A DNA stretch of 64,000 bases from Gordionus sp. m RMFG-2023 (Eukaryota > Nematomorpha > Gordioida > Chordodea > Parachordodidae): positions 73,323,561 to 73,387,560 of the forward strand of contig NC_088775.1 of assembly GCF_954871325.1 (NCBI RefSeq), in the 5' to 3' direction. Under the pieces are notes generated by a model, which saw nothing but the letters and a program-made list of their open reading frames with translations, ran no database searches and was not told the DNA's origin. Numbering within the stretch: the first letter of the stretch is position 1; every line of letters starts with the position of its first letter. The translations under genes were made by a program, and so were the position numbers. Shown piece by piece: positions 26,401 through 41,400 of the stretch.

Positions 26401-29400
26401 TATACAAAAATTCACCTATGAGGTATTTTACCATATTTTTCAGCGAGTATTATCGCTTATTATTTAAAAAATACATGTAAAGCTAATATTTTGAGAATAT
26501 TATATTGAATTTATAAAAATTATAAAACTGTTATTTATAAAAATGGATATTTTGAGCATATACTATTTTATATTGCATTTATAAAAATAAAACTAATATT
26601 TAATTTATAAAAATAGAAAATATTTTGAGAATATAATATATTGTATTTAATTTACTATTTAATTTATAAAATAAAAATAAATCGCTATTTAAAAAAATGC
26701 ATGTATAATAAATAGTATTTTGAAAATATAATCTAATTGCACAATATTAATATAATTTATTTTATAATATAAATTTTTAACAAAAGAAGATAATTGTATT
26801 ATATAATATTGTAAAAAAAAATAATGAAAAATGTTGGATTAAAAACTTTCATGACTCAAGGTAAATATAATAAATGCAATAAATATTTGACAGTTTGCAA
26901 AGTAAAAAACCAGCATGATTGACGAAACCCTATACTCAAGAAAGATATTAAAAATTCACAAATTATCATGAAGAAAGAGAAGCATATCTACCTTTTCAGG
27001 TTGAAGATTACTTCTTCTTTCTTCAAGAATTCTCGTAGTGGAAAAATTCCGCTCACAGCCTGCACTTGAAGCAGGAATTGCCAATTTTGCTAAAATTGGA
27101 AATTCGCTTTGATGAGCCGCCCACCACTCTAACAAATTATCTACCTTAAATGTTTCATCTATTTTTTTATTTATGTAATTATAATATTCATCATCGGGTA
27201 TTGACATATTACCAGAATTACCATCGCCCCATTTGTCATAAAACGATTCAGTTTGTTTAACAACAGTCGTAATTTGACTGGTCGATGGTATTTCATTTAC
27301 TTCCTGAGCCACTTGTAATTTAATATAATCTTTTATATAGTTTTCCGTCATCTTGCGATCTGTCCCTGACTACATACGTAATTGCTTGAATTTGGGACAG
27401 AGAAAAAGAGAAATAAAATGATACTTATGTAAAACAAATTTTTCAATTAAAAAATGCTTTATATTAAGTAAAATCAATTTATTTCTCCTTTTTCGCTTTG
27501 AAAGGTATTACAAACTTCAAGAAGTGATATTCCTTTATTTGATTGTTTTGGTAAAATATATTCTAAAAATTTAGATATGAATTATAAAAAAATATATTAA
27601 TAATACTTGAATATTGGGGCTTATTTAAGATATTCCTTTATTTGATTGTTTTGGTAAAATATGTTGTAAAAATTTAGATATGAATTATAAAAAAATATAT
27701 TAATACTTTGAATAAATTTGCAGGAAATTAATAATTAGAACGATCTGTGGGTGTTAGGTAGTGTTAACCATCACTCAATATTATATTAATCATAACTATA
27801 ATATAATATAATCTTATAACCATTAACTCATAAAGTAAAAATTTTTATAAAAAATATTAAGGCCCGGCCCGGCCCGGGTTTAACAATCTTAGGCCCGGCC
27901 CGGATATATGTTTAAAAAAATTTTTTTAGGCCCGGCCCGGGTATATTTAAAAAATTTAAAATACGGCCCCCGGGTTTAGGGCCGGGCCTGCAGGTCTCTG
28001 ATATTTATTATTGATCATAGATCCTACACCTCGCACAAATAATATTTGAAAAAAGATTTAAGTGGCTATCTAGCTATTTATTTGTATTAGCTTCAAATAT
28101 TATTTAAACATTGGGCGTAGACAGGGGAGGGGCGCCCATAAATTCAGATTTTTATTTTTTAAAATTAATTTAATATTAATATGTTAAATATCAATTAAAT
28201 AAACTGAAAAGAACAAGCAACATCTAAAAAAATCATAGAATCATAAGATTCTAAATATATGTTAAATATCAATTAAATAAACTGAAAAGAACAAGCAACA
28301 TCTAAAAAAATCATAGAATCATAAGATTCTAAATATTTTGAATAGGGGAAAAACTTTAAATATTTACACGTGATTTCATTTTGCATCGTAATTTAAAATT
28401 CGATATTTAAGACTCAGCCTAAAGCGTGTCGTAGTTTTTGTTTCTCTTATAACTGGTTTTTATTTATTGATTAAAAAAACTTCTTGATACATTAGTAGCT
28501 AGCTTCTAATTATATTTTAAATAGTTCATTGATTCTATAATTTTCATTATAACATGTCAATCTTGGCAATTTATTTTTATTTTGTCAATAATGTTATACT
28601 TTAAACTATCTATTAAACGGGTTGAAGCTCTAAAAAGTATGAAATGCACACTAATTGTCGATATAAATATCAGAGATAATGCTTATATCTTTGGATAACT
28701 TTACACTTAAGGCGTGATATCATAGTTTGTATTTGGTTCTTAATTCGACTACTTTTTTGTGGCTGGCAAAATTGATTAAAGATAATAAATAAGAAACTAA
28801 ATATTAACGCAAACTATTCTTCGTTCTGACTTGATGCTAATTTTGATATTTTTTATATTTTTTACCAATAACTCTTCCCAATTAACCATCTACCAATTAA
28901 AATATAACATCTTTAATGGTTTGGTATATTTCCAACTTGTAGTCTTCCTTTTGTTTATAACTTAGTTTTCTTTTGTGGCTCTCATATTTGATTGATGAAT
29001 TAAAAGTACGAAGTAAGCATAGAAAAATCAATAATATATATTATTTTTTATAGAAGGGACCGGCTGAAGCCAAGGCAAAAAGGAGGTTTGGAGGCCCATC
29101 ATTCAAATATTTGTCACCCCCTTTCACGCCACTATATTTAAATAATAATTTCTAAAAGAATTTTTTGGTAATAAAGTATAAGGTAGAATATATTTGTAAA
29201 TTAATTAAGGTCAAGGAAGAAAAGAGTCATAAAATACAAACTAGAGGATAAATATATTTTTTTATAAAATACTCCAGCCGGGATAAACAATGTTTATTTT
29301 TATTTTTAAAATTTGGTTAAATAAAATTATAAGATAAAATATAATAAACTTATGGTGGGATCTTTGATAATTATTTATTGTAAGATATTTTAATTCTAAT

Positions 29401-32400
29401 TTATTTATTCAATCAATGCTAGTTGAAAACAATTCAAAGAAACTCTTCCAATACTCAATTTTCAATATGTTATTACAATGTTAAAAATATCGAAGACAAT
29501 ATTATGTGCACGTTGCCTACCACTGCTACTAATAGTGAAGTAATTACGTTATAATTTTATATTTCCAATTTATATATATTTAAGAAAAAGGTAACATTAA
29601 TAGAAAAGGGATTGCAACTTTATTTAATTAGTTTTTAAAATACTAGTCTAATATAAAATTTAAAAATTCTTGAATAATATTTATATTTTAGATAATTTTA
29701 TCACAACAAGAAGACCGAATTATCATAGAATCTAATGATATTCAAAAATTCTATAATAATTCTTTCATCTTACGGATTTCTGGAGATTTTGAGGTTCAAG
29801 GAACTAAACATAAAAGCAACGTGTTGTTACATACATGCCAAAGTTAGCAAATTTAATTGATAAATATTTCAGGCTTTATTTTAAATTAATGTCATTTTAT
29901 TTTTTTAAAAAAAATTCTTAACCTTAAATTTCTTATATAACTCTAGTTATTTTCATTTATTTATGTTTTAAGAACTGCCTTAGAAAATTACCCTTATTTA
30001 CTTAGATTCTACAACAACATCATTAACCCCTCCCGTTACTGCCAAAATAAAAAATGATATTTTTATATTGAATAAAATAGTACTTTTTTAAATATAACCT
30101 TCTATAGTGTTTGCAACGGTCCGATCCTTTTTCTAAAATGAGATCGGACCGATGGACCGTTAAGTCAACTGAGACCAGCTGACTGTCTAGTCCGGTCCGG
30201 TCTACCCGGACGCGTATAAAAGTTTTTTGTTAAGCTATAAAAGTTTTATTTTGCATGAAATTTATAAAAATAAAATGTGTTAAATTACCAATATTTTAAT
30301 TACATTATCAATCATTTTTATTTTATTATTTATACAAAAAGATTAAACCAATACAAATTTATTGAATATAATTTAAATCAATTTGATTAGCATATTTAAT
30401 TAGTTATTGTTTTTATATGTGTTAGATATTTGTTTATAAAATAAAACTGATTTATAAATAAATATTCTATTATCTTCTAAAAAATCAAAAATTATTCCAT
30501 TTTTAACCCATCCAATACCAATACAATATTTCGAATCTTGAGTTTTTATTGTTTCCAGCCCTTCATAACTATAAGTAAGTTATTTGATAAAGTTTAATTT
30601 ATTTAAAATTTTGAGCTCTCAATTTGATATATATGCATAATCTAATTGTGCTTGAAGAATTGGAAATATCTGGAAACCTATTTTACATGTTTGCCCAAAA
30701 TTATCCTTTAAAAAATTTATATATAATTCTTTTTCAAATTTGAATTTGATCGATTTTTTTCATTTGCATTTTCTAAATCAAAAGTTATTTTTTGGCTGAG
30801 GGTGGTGATTCAATAATATTATCATCTTCTATGATTTCAATTTCCATTTCTTATAAATTAAATTACTTGTCGAATGAATGAAACGGAAGAATAAAAAGTA
30901 AACGATGAATGAGATATTATAAAGTGTTAGGCATTAAATAATCATGTTTTAAGTGTTAATGAATATGTATTAACTAAATGATAGTAAACGATTAACTTTT
31001 TTAATCGGTCTTCGGTCGGACCGAACCGGATAATAGGATTGTGTTGTCGGATAGGGTCGTACAGTAGGGCCCAATAATCAGATGAAACCGAACAGAACCG
31101 GTAAACTAATCCTCTATTTTAAACAAGCCATTACGTTGGCTATTCATCAAATTTATTGCATTGCTATCCATGGTTCCATATAGCAATGCAGGTAACCCCA
31201 TCTCTTAATTTTTAAGTTGTTTTTTTTTTAAATTTATATATATGTGCTGTATATTTTTATAATCGTTAATTGTTTTTTATATGATCCTTGTTTTAAATTC
31301 GTTTTTTAAATAATAAACTCAATGAATAAAAAAATAAAGAAATCCTTCATAAACATGATTACAAATTCATGCCTTTGATACTTTGTACTAGCACAATAAT
31401 ATTCAAATTTTCTTTTTGAATTTGTTAATTAATGTTATTTTACGTTAATTAGCAATAAATTTAGACATGCATTTGATAACATTAATCCATAAAATTAGTA
31501 AAAAGAGAAAATTAGTTGCGAATTTCTATAGCTAAGACGGAGTGTGGAATCTATAATTATCAAATATTTGATAAAATTGATTACTTAATATAATATATGA
31601 ATTCCAAATATTATAAATACCTGAAGATAATAGATTAGAATCTATGATTCAGTTTTTTAAGCATGTTTTGTTTGAGGGAAAATATGATAATTATCATTAT
31701 CATTGACGATCAAATGATTAGATACCATTGTGAAACAAAGCGAATTTTAGTATGCATTCTTTTTTTTGTGGATAAAAAATCAATAGTCTTTTGAATAATC
31801 TTAAAATATTTTTAAAATTTCTATCAAATCTCATTTAAAAAAGCAATTTGAGCTCATTTCCCTTTATTCTATTAAATAAGAATTCGAAACTTATTTCCCA
31901 TTTCATATTAATAGGCTTATCAAATTTTAAAGTTTTAATGTTGTCTTTATCACATATTTTATCTTTTTACAACAATCATTAAAATCTCTGCTCGAATGAA
32001 TATATTTATGATCCGAATTACAGATCTAAAATAGCTGGAGTTTTTTTGAGCATCCATTGTTTGCTAAATCAATACAATCCAAAATTCGAAGTCTAGAATC
32101 TTCCATAAAATTTTTAAATCGCTGAGTAAAAAAAAGTGAATGCGTAATGCTACCCATTTTAAGGCCCGTTTGGGGTTTAAAAAAATTAGTTTTCGGCAAT
32201 ATTTTATTTTAATTGATAAATATCCAAAATAATCAAAATTTAAATTAATGATATTTTTTTACAATAAAGGTTCAACGGATTATACTTCTGAACTTACTAC
32301 AACTTCTTCTGGTTAGTATATTTTAAAACCAACTTTAATATAGACAATATACCCACCTTTAGTAATGATAAAGTTATAACAATAATAAAGTGCCCTATCT

Positions 32401-35400
32401 TAACTACTAATTAGAATTATTTGGTCTTTTAAATGAAAAATGAGTTGTACACAATAGATATATTTAAGATGTTGGCTGGCTTTTTTCGCTTTGAAAAATG
32501 TTTGACAGGACAATGTTTTTAAAAGAAATTTAGGGAAAAACTCGTTTATCAAAAATTTCTATTATAGCCATTATTTTAAGAAAATATATAATTTTACTTA
32601 TATAAAATAAAATATTGCTAATACTGAAATATTAAATTCATTTTTGGAGGGGAGAGGGAAGGAGGGGAAATGTTAGAGTAAATTTTTTATTAACTTAAAA
32701 TTAGTATTGTTAAAAGCTAGAATAGTTAAGGGAGCCCTAGATATAAAAACAATATTATATTTGATAAAAAGTAATTTTAAATCTGAGCATAAAATAAAGA
32801 CAATGTTTTATTATTGGATTGTATAAAATTTTATATATGATCATTAAACAATAAAATATTATCATTTTAGGTCAAAAAAATATGATCACATGATGTTGGT
32901 TTCGGGTGTGATTCAATTATTTTAGGGTCGCTTTGAGGCATTAGAGTGTTTATTATTAAAATTTCCATTTTTTTGATAAAGATCTTTTTTCCTTATCCAC
33001 GGCCAGTCAGTTTAATATAATAGATTTGTAAAATCCAAAATATATTTCGAAGCTGTTCGATATATTTTTGCATTTAAATCCGTTGTTTTGGTAATAGTTT
33101 TAGAAGGGTATGGTAAATTTCTATTTCTTCATCGTGAATCCTTTAAATAGAAAGTATAGGTCAGATCATTATTTCAATATTAAATATGAAAAAAGGCACA
33201 CATACAGAATATTTGATCATTTAAATTTTTTTTTTCACTCTTTAGATTTTATTTGTCAAAAAATTATTAACTCATTGAATATTTAGAAATAAAATACATT
33301 ATTAACGATATTAAAATGAAATATATTTAAAATAAAACAAATTAGATATAATATATTATATGAAAAATATAAATATATATAAAATATAAAACATAAAAAG
33401 AACTTAAAAAAATAGAAGGTACATAATATCACCTTGAGAGAAGTGAATGCCTAAGAAATTGGACCGGCATATTTCGAGAGTAATCTGTTGACAAATGTTG
33501 TATAAGTTGGGATGACTTGTAATCTGTCTCCTTTTTCGCAATGAGAGGTTAAACTTCGTTATAAAATCGTCAATGTGTAGTTCCAGGTCAACGAGAGACC
33601 GTTCGTTCAGGGGATAAGGAATATATCACACGAACATAGGGCTATTTTATTTGAAAGTTCATTGGTTCGAGAGGGGTGGGATATTAACTATTTTGAGGGT
33701 AGCTTGGTAAATATATAAAATTAATTTATTATAAAATAAAATAAATTATAAATTGAATATATTTATACGTACATATTAATATTTTAAAAACGTAGTTAAT
33801 TTTGTCAGCAGTTTCACAAAAAATATAAGAGGACTGTTTTCATAAATGTAACTCATTATAAAACACTCTTTTAAATGATATTTACAATTTCGCCTCTTCT
33901 TTCCTGGATACACTAATTCTATCCTCACTGGTGCTCTGAGAAATATTTAGCGATTTGAAAAAAATGCTTAAAATTTCTAAAAAATTTATATAATATATCT
34001 AATAAATATTACACTAAATAATAGTTTTAATTATTTATTTATAAATAGATAGTACCATTGAATATGAATCATCTGGAGAATCAAGTATTTCAGAATCTTG
34101 TATTTTAAAATTTATTATCATATCTAAAATAAAAAAAATTTATACCTATTTTTAAAGCTTTTGACTATTTGTCCAATATTTTTACCTGTAACCTGATCTT
34201 AGCTATTTATAGCAAGGAATTTATCCCCCTTTAAGAATTAATGTTATTAAAGTAAATTGATTAGATTACATTAATTCCTATTACTAGAAAATTTACGGAT
34301 TTTTTGGGCTTGGGCGGTGTATAAGGTTGATTTTAAAATCTGTGAGAAATAGGTAAGTTAACAATTATTGCAGATGATCGACGTTTGAAATTTATTTAAT
34401 GAGTTTAATTTCTATTTTATATTAATAATTTTTTAATTGTCATTATGATTGCACATTATATTATATAAAAAATTTATCTCATTTAAACATTTTATAAACT
34501 CTAATTTATAACAAGTAAATATAAAAAAAATAGAATTTTATATAAAAAGCTTATTATTCCAAATAATTATGTAAATTTGTTTGATAAATTAGACTCATGA
34601 CAAAATGGCCAATATTTAAATTTAGAAAAAGTTTCTGAAAAACTTAGGAATAAATGTGAATTATTAAACTTGTATCAAACTACCTCAAAATTTAATCAAT
34701 TTCCTTGTAGTGCAATAGCCTTAATGCTACGATATAGTATTAATGGCGTAATGATGAAATTATTTTTTTATGGACAAAAACCATAAAATTTATTATTATC
34801 ATCTAATCAATAGGAGAAGTATTTACAAAATAACCATCATATTTATTTTATTATTTATTTGTTTATCACTAGATTCTACCACTAAGCTTGTCGTAACAGC
34901 CGAAACAACTCCTTATAAATCTGGTCATTATTTTAAAAATTTAATATATCCCATATTTCCTACTAAATGTCTAGTAAATACATTTTAATATAAATTAGAA
35001 TATAAATGTATTATCTCACAATTATAAAATAGAAATAAGTTCTATTAACTGAATTTCTAAAATTTAAGTATCCTCTTAAAAATTATTCCAGTAAATAACA
35101 AAAACTAGGCGCCGAAAAAGATTGAATAAAAAATATATTTTCAATTTGTGAAGGTCTCAATTTATAGATATTTTAGTAAAATAAACTTCTTATATACCTA
35201 GTTAATAAATCCTTTAGTAATTCGTTTAATATTTACTTAAATATAAATAGATAGTAGTACCATCGAAGCTGGATCATCTGGGGAATCAACTGTTTCCATA
35301 TCTGGTTTGATCTTTAAATTTATAATGAAATTAAAAAAAATATTTCTTTTAAAGCATTCAACTTTATGAACCATCTAATTTAAGAATTAATGTTATATAA

Positions 35401-38400
35401 CGCATATTGGTTACTAATTTTAGCAATAGTAGACATGTACAATTGATAACATTGGTTTATAGTGAAGGATTTCTAGCTATATTTATCAGAGACCTGCAGA
35501 GGGGCTCGGATTTTTTTTAAAAATATAATTTTCGCTCCGACCCGGATTTTTTTTTAAAAAAATTTTTAACAGCTCGACCCGGATTTTTTTTAAAAAAAAT
35601 TTCAGGCCCGGCCCGGATTTTTTCAAAATATATTATATTTATTTTTGGTTTTTATAGCTAATAATGACGATTTCAAATATTTGGTTTAAAATATACGGCC
35701 CCTCCCCAAACGGGTATATTTTAAAAAATTAAACGGTCAGGCCCGGTCCTAAAGGGCCGGGCTTAGAGCAGGGCCTGCAGGTCTCGATATTTATTAAGCT
35801 TGGCTGGGGGATAAGAATCGGCTGATCCCTTAAAAGCTGAAAAAGAATTAAGTAAATTATTCATGGGATGCGATATATATTAACTCCTGAATGACTTTGT
35901 AAAAGCTTTAAATCAGTTTAATTTTTCTTTTTGTATTAATAATTTTTAAATTGTCATTTGGATTGTAATAACACTTAAATATAGAAAAATTAAGGTAAAG
36001 TTTAATTTGAGAAGTAGAACATTTTATTTTAATTGATAAATGTCCGAAATAATCAAGAATTAAATTCCTACTAAAATTTTTTACAATAAAGGTTCAACGG
36101 ATTCTACTTCAGTATTTACTAAAATTTCTCCAGGTTGGTATTTTTTTAAACTAACTTGTAGATAGCTAATATATCCAATTTTAGTAATTATAAAATTACA
36201 GCCAATGACGTATCTTAATGTTTTGAGAAACTCTGAAAGCAATTTGAACACATATCTGCAGAAATCATTATTATATCCTCCATAGGCATATCCAAAATTT
36301 TGAAAGAAAGATTTTAAAGGCCTTTTTCGCTATACATTAAGATGGCCTCCCCTTTTCTCTAAAATATGTAACAGTCATTATTTAAAAATTATTAACTGGT
36401 ACATATTTTTATTATATAATATAGTTTATTATGACATAATTAATTTATTGGGAAAACGGAGAGAGAGTGGGGTTGGAGGTAGGTTGAGTAAAATTTACAT
36501 TAGATACAATTATATTAACTAATAATAGCAAATTCGTTATGGGGGAAATTTGGCTATACCAATTATTACCTCATTGATGCCCTAACAAATTTTTTAGGAA
36601 TAATTGATGTTAAATAATAATCTTTGTAAAGTTTTATTTGTATAGCATATTATACTAACAATCTTCTAATATTAATGTTTACTTATATATAAATAGATAG
36701 TACCATCAAATCTGAATCATCTGAAGAATCAACTGTTTCCAGAACTGGTTTGATATTTAAATTTATTATTATTTTTTTAAAAAATGAGTTATTCTATCTT
36801 TTTAAAACCATTAGATATTTCTAATATTATTTTATTATCCATTCTTAGCTCAATGCAATTAGGTGACTCAAATTTGAGAACTAATGTTATAAAAGGCAAA
36901 TTGTTTACCATTTTTTTTTATATATCATAGAAATTTACATTGATACAATTAATTCCTATTATGAAAAAATTTGTGGCTAATTTCATTAAGCTTGGACAGG
37001 GAAGAATGTATATCTTTTAAAATGAATATGTAATTTTAAAGTGTATGCAATTAGATATGTAATATTTAACAACCGATTGACTGTAAAATAATTAAATGAT
37101 CTGGATATAGTTTTAAAAAATTCAAAAAATAATCAATCAATGCAAATGCCATATAAATATAATAAACATTTCCCTGTTTTAATTAAATTATATTGACTTC
37201 TACAGTAATTTTGACTTCATTAACTGTTACCTTTTTATTTTATTAAAAAAACCGAAGGTTTATAAAAAATATAAATATATAAATATATGATTTTATTAAT
37301 GTTTTGAAATTTTTTTCTCTCATTTTAATTTTTTGATATCTATTTTTATCATGACTTTTATAAAATATTTCAAACCTTCTAGATTCTTCCACAGTGTCAA
37401 TAAGTCCGCATGTAACTAAAAGTAAAACTATTTATATAAAATGATCCAAATATTAATAACAATAATGATATAATTTGTTAAAATAATATATTTTCCGGTA
37501 TTTACAATATTAAAGAACCTTTGAATATATGCCAAAATATCGAAGACAATGGTCGGAAAACTGTTTATGCTAAAGATATATTCGGAGATGATTTACCAAA
37601 CGAATTGTATGAATATTATATAAATATATTCAAAATAATTTAACCCATATCTACCCTACAAATTTTACAATGAAGTTATAAAGTTAAGGTTACGAGTATA
37701 AATTAAATCATAAAAGGGAATTGAACATCTATATGTATTTAAACATTTAGTTCGGTCAAATATAAATTCATATGCATTTCAAAAATAGCTAGATTGTCAA
37801 TTGTTTTTTTTTATGAAAAAAACTTCTCTAATTAATAGTTTCTCATAGAGTAATGATCACTCTAAATAGAATCTAAAACTATACAGCAATAGTTTTTATA
37901 ATATAGTGCATTTTGCATAGTAAGTTTAAACATTATAAAGTTTTCTATTGCAAATTAGTAATAAAATATGATTAAAAAATATTAGTCCTCTAGAAATCCC
38001 ATTGTTGAGAACTGGTAGCCAGATTTTTTGGTCGGTAGATGCAAAAGAAATTTATCAAACCAATGAATGCCTCAATCCAAATACATTCTGCTATAAAAAC
38101 ACAATTATTGGAAATACTCTGGATAAATTATACTCAATAAATAGTATTATTGGCACCTACCCGATCATCAACTTCGATAGCGACGTATATAAAAAAATTT
38201 ATAGAAATTATTCTTATATTTTAAATCTTGTCAAATTATAAGATTTTTACAATATTTTATTTTTTATATTTTTTTAAAATCAAATCGCTTTTTTAATAAA
38301 AGTTTAAACTTAACAAAATACAAATTGATATTCATTAGATGAAAATTATTCAAGTGAATTCATCCAACGATAATTCAACACTATGCTATTTCAAATTTTT

Positions 38401-41400
38401 CCTCAAAAAACCTATCGACAATGTTTTTTGTAATCTAACTCGTCCACCGAATGTTAAAGTAAATTATTTATTTTAATATCTGATATCTGATCAAGTATTA
38501 TTATGTTTACTTCAATATCAAATATTCATTTAACGGAAAGTTATAATCAGTTGATAATTGATTATTTATTTATGAATGCATTTGTACACACTGAATTCTT
38601 TATTCTTTTATGTTATATTATTAGACAAGTTTAGCACAGCTCGATGACAGCATTGTTTTTGCCACGAATAAAGCTCCAGAAATTTTTCAAAAGTCTTTCA
38701 TCTTGAGGACTTCTGGAAACTTCGAAGTTCGAGGAACTAAACATATAGTCAATGTGCTGTTATATACATGCCAAGGTTTATAAATTGAATTAATATTATA
38801 TTTTTTAAGATTTTATTAATATAATAACGAGTTACCTTTTAATATTAATTGATTTTAGTTCTCGTTATACAATGTTTTTCTTATGTTTATAAACAAGTTT
38901 TAAATTAGTTCAGATTTTAATAATTAGAGGCTAAGGCTTATCTAAAAGACCTGCAAACCCACATCAAAGCCCGGCCTGGGCACACCCAAGTCAGGATCTG
39001 ATTTTAAAAATATCAAATTGCAATATAATTTGCAGGGTCATTTTTTTTGAATATATTTAAATTTGTATTAATTAAATTGTTGGAAAATATCAAGATGGAT
39101 CATTTACATATTTATTTACTTGATTTTGATTTCTTTTTGAAAACTTTACAAAATATAGCTATATTATTGATTGGCCAAACTTTAAAATATGCGCATGTTC
39201 CAAAAATTTATAATCGCCTAGGCTGGAAATTTTAAAATTTAAGCTTATGTAGACAAGAAAATGAGAAATGTTTTTAAACCCCTGTCAGCCTATAAAATAT
39301 ACTCTGCACAGGTCTCTTACTCATCTTAACAGGATAAAATATCCTCAAAACTGACAATCTTAATAAATGCCTATTTAATTATCAAGATTTGTTTTCTTAA
39401 TCATATTTGTTTATAAATATAAAGATTCGACCGATTTTCCCGTTCAATTTACTACAACGGCAATAGGTATATTTTATAAGTATTTTTATAACTCGACTTT
39501 AGAAAATTAAAAGAAAATAAGAAGATTTGTTTATTAAATCGAAAATTTTTTTTGCATTATAAAATACAAAAATTATATGGATAAATTTACATGTTATAGG
39601 ATTTTTAAATTATAAATATCCCGATTTAAATAAATATAAGGATATTCTTTTACCTTTCAAAGTCAAAATGCTAACATATAATATATATTAATTTGTGTAA
39701 CATCGATATACATATAACTATACCAATAGATAGTACTACTAAATCTGGATCATTTGATGTATCAACTATTTCAGGAGTTTGCTTTTTAAATTTATGCTCA
39801 TATTTTTAAAAAAATGTTATTTAATATTCCTTTTATTTCAGCAAATATTGTTTCCTGGTCAATATAATTAACTAACCGTTGAATTTGAGAATTAATGTTA
39901 ATTAAAGCAAACTGGTCACTAATTTTAGCTTTAAATTGAATTGGATAGTATTAATTAATTATTACTCGAAAATATGTGGATAATTGTAATTATGTTTATA
40001 TGGGGTATGGGAATAGTTTGTTTTTTTAAAAACTATAGAAAACTAAAATGTAAATTCTTCAATAGATGTAGTATGATTTAACAGCCGATTGATTTTGTAA
40101 AATAATCTTTAAATTGTAGAGCTTTTTGTTAGATAATTTTCAAAAATAACATTTCTGATCAACCTATATCTTTGATATAGCGTGTGAAATTTCTTTCTTA
40201 TCTTTGATAAAATTGAACTTATCGTAAAAATGACATATGTACAAATAGATTTAGATTATTGATGAAGATTATTAACCTTATATTAAAACTACTTTAAAAT
40301 TTTAAAAACTTCTAAAGAGTATTAATTAACTATAAAGCTATGGTGTAGTAATTTCAGGATTAATTATGAAATAATTAATGTATGCAAGTGCTAGAGTAGC
40401 GTAAAATTCATTATTAGCATACCTTCAATTATAAACAATTCCAAATTAACCATCAATTTAATTTATTTTTCACTTGTTTATCACTAAATACAACCACTAA
40501 ATCTGTAAAGAAAACACATTCTTTCAGATCTGGTTCTTATTTTAAAAAATATATATCATATTTTCTACTAAAAATCTAGTAAAATTTTAATTTTATATAA
40601 AAAAAGAAATTAAACTTATGATTTTACAGAGTCAATAAGTTCATAAATTTATTTAATTTTCATAATTTTAAAGGATCTTCCTATACCCCATCAAGATTAA
40701 TATAAGCAACTAGAAATTCAATAATAGGAATTAATGGTTTTAAATGTACATGTCTAAGATATATTCCTAAAATTAGTAACCACTTGAATAACATTAATTC
40801 CCAAATTCTAATGCTAGCTAATTGCATTGATCTATGACGCTGTTTAAGAAATAATATTGGCCAAAAGGTTTAATGGTTTAAACTTATATATATCTTAGAA
40901 TATGATCATAATTTGAAAATCATACCATCACCAATTAAAAATATTATTTTTATTCAATCTTCTTGGCTCCCGGTTTTATTTGCATTTTTGTAGCGATTTT
41001 CCACAAAGGGATTTTTAAATTTGCAAATGAAATTCAGTTTATACAACTGTCATTTTAAACTCGAGACTTGTGTAATCTTATTTGAAATCTTAATTTAAAT
41101 AGACTAAATCGAGCTATACAACACTAGTTTTGGATAATTGTCAAAAATAATATTTACAACTACCAACACCTCTTATATCGTATTTTTTGGATAATTGTCA
41201 AAAATAATATTTCTACCAACACCTTTTATATCTTATCCCAAAATTGATTATGGTTTGATAAAATTAGACTCATGGCAAAAATGGTTGATATTAAATTTAA
41301 AATATGGTTCTCTAATATTTTTATACTGGATTATTAAACTTTTATCAAACTATTTCACTTTTATATACTTCTATGTAGCGCAATTTATCTAAGAACGATA

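Larger units (their letters stand above)
25695..29422. other. E2-E3 intron of module 3, expanded by hAT insertions
   Basis: In module 2 this intron is 145 nt. Here it is 3.7 kb and holds hAT copies at 26242-28000 and 28109-29134. Both ends still splice correctly on paper. Confidence 0.7.

Noticed and set aside
34770-34988. Open frame of 72 residues with a hydrophobic start, signal-peptide-like
   Set aside because: It is intron read into the A exon at 34873-34923; the same intron in other units is closed, so the hydrophobic stretch is not conserved.
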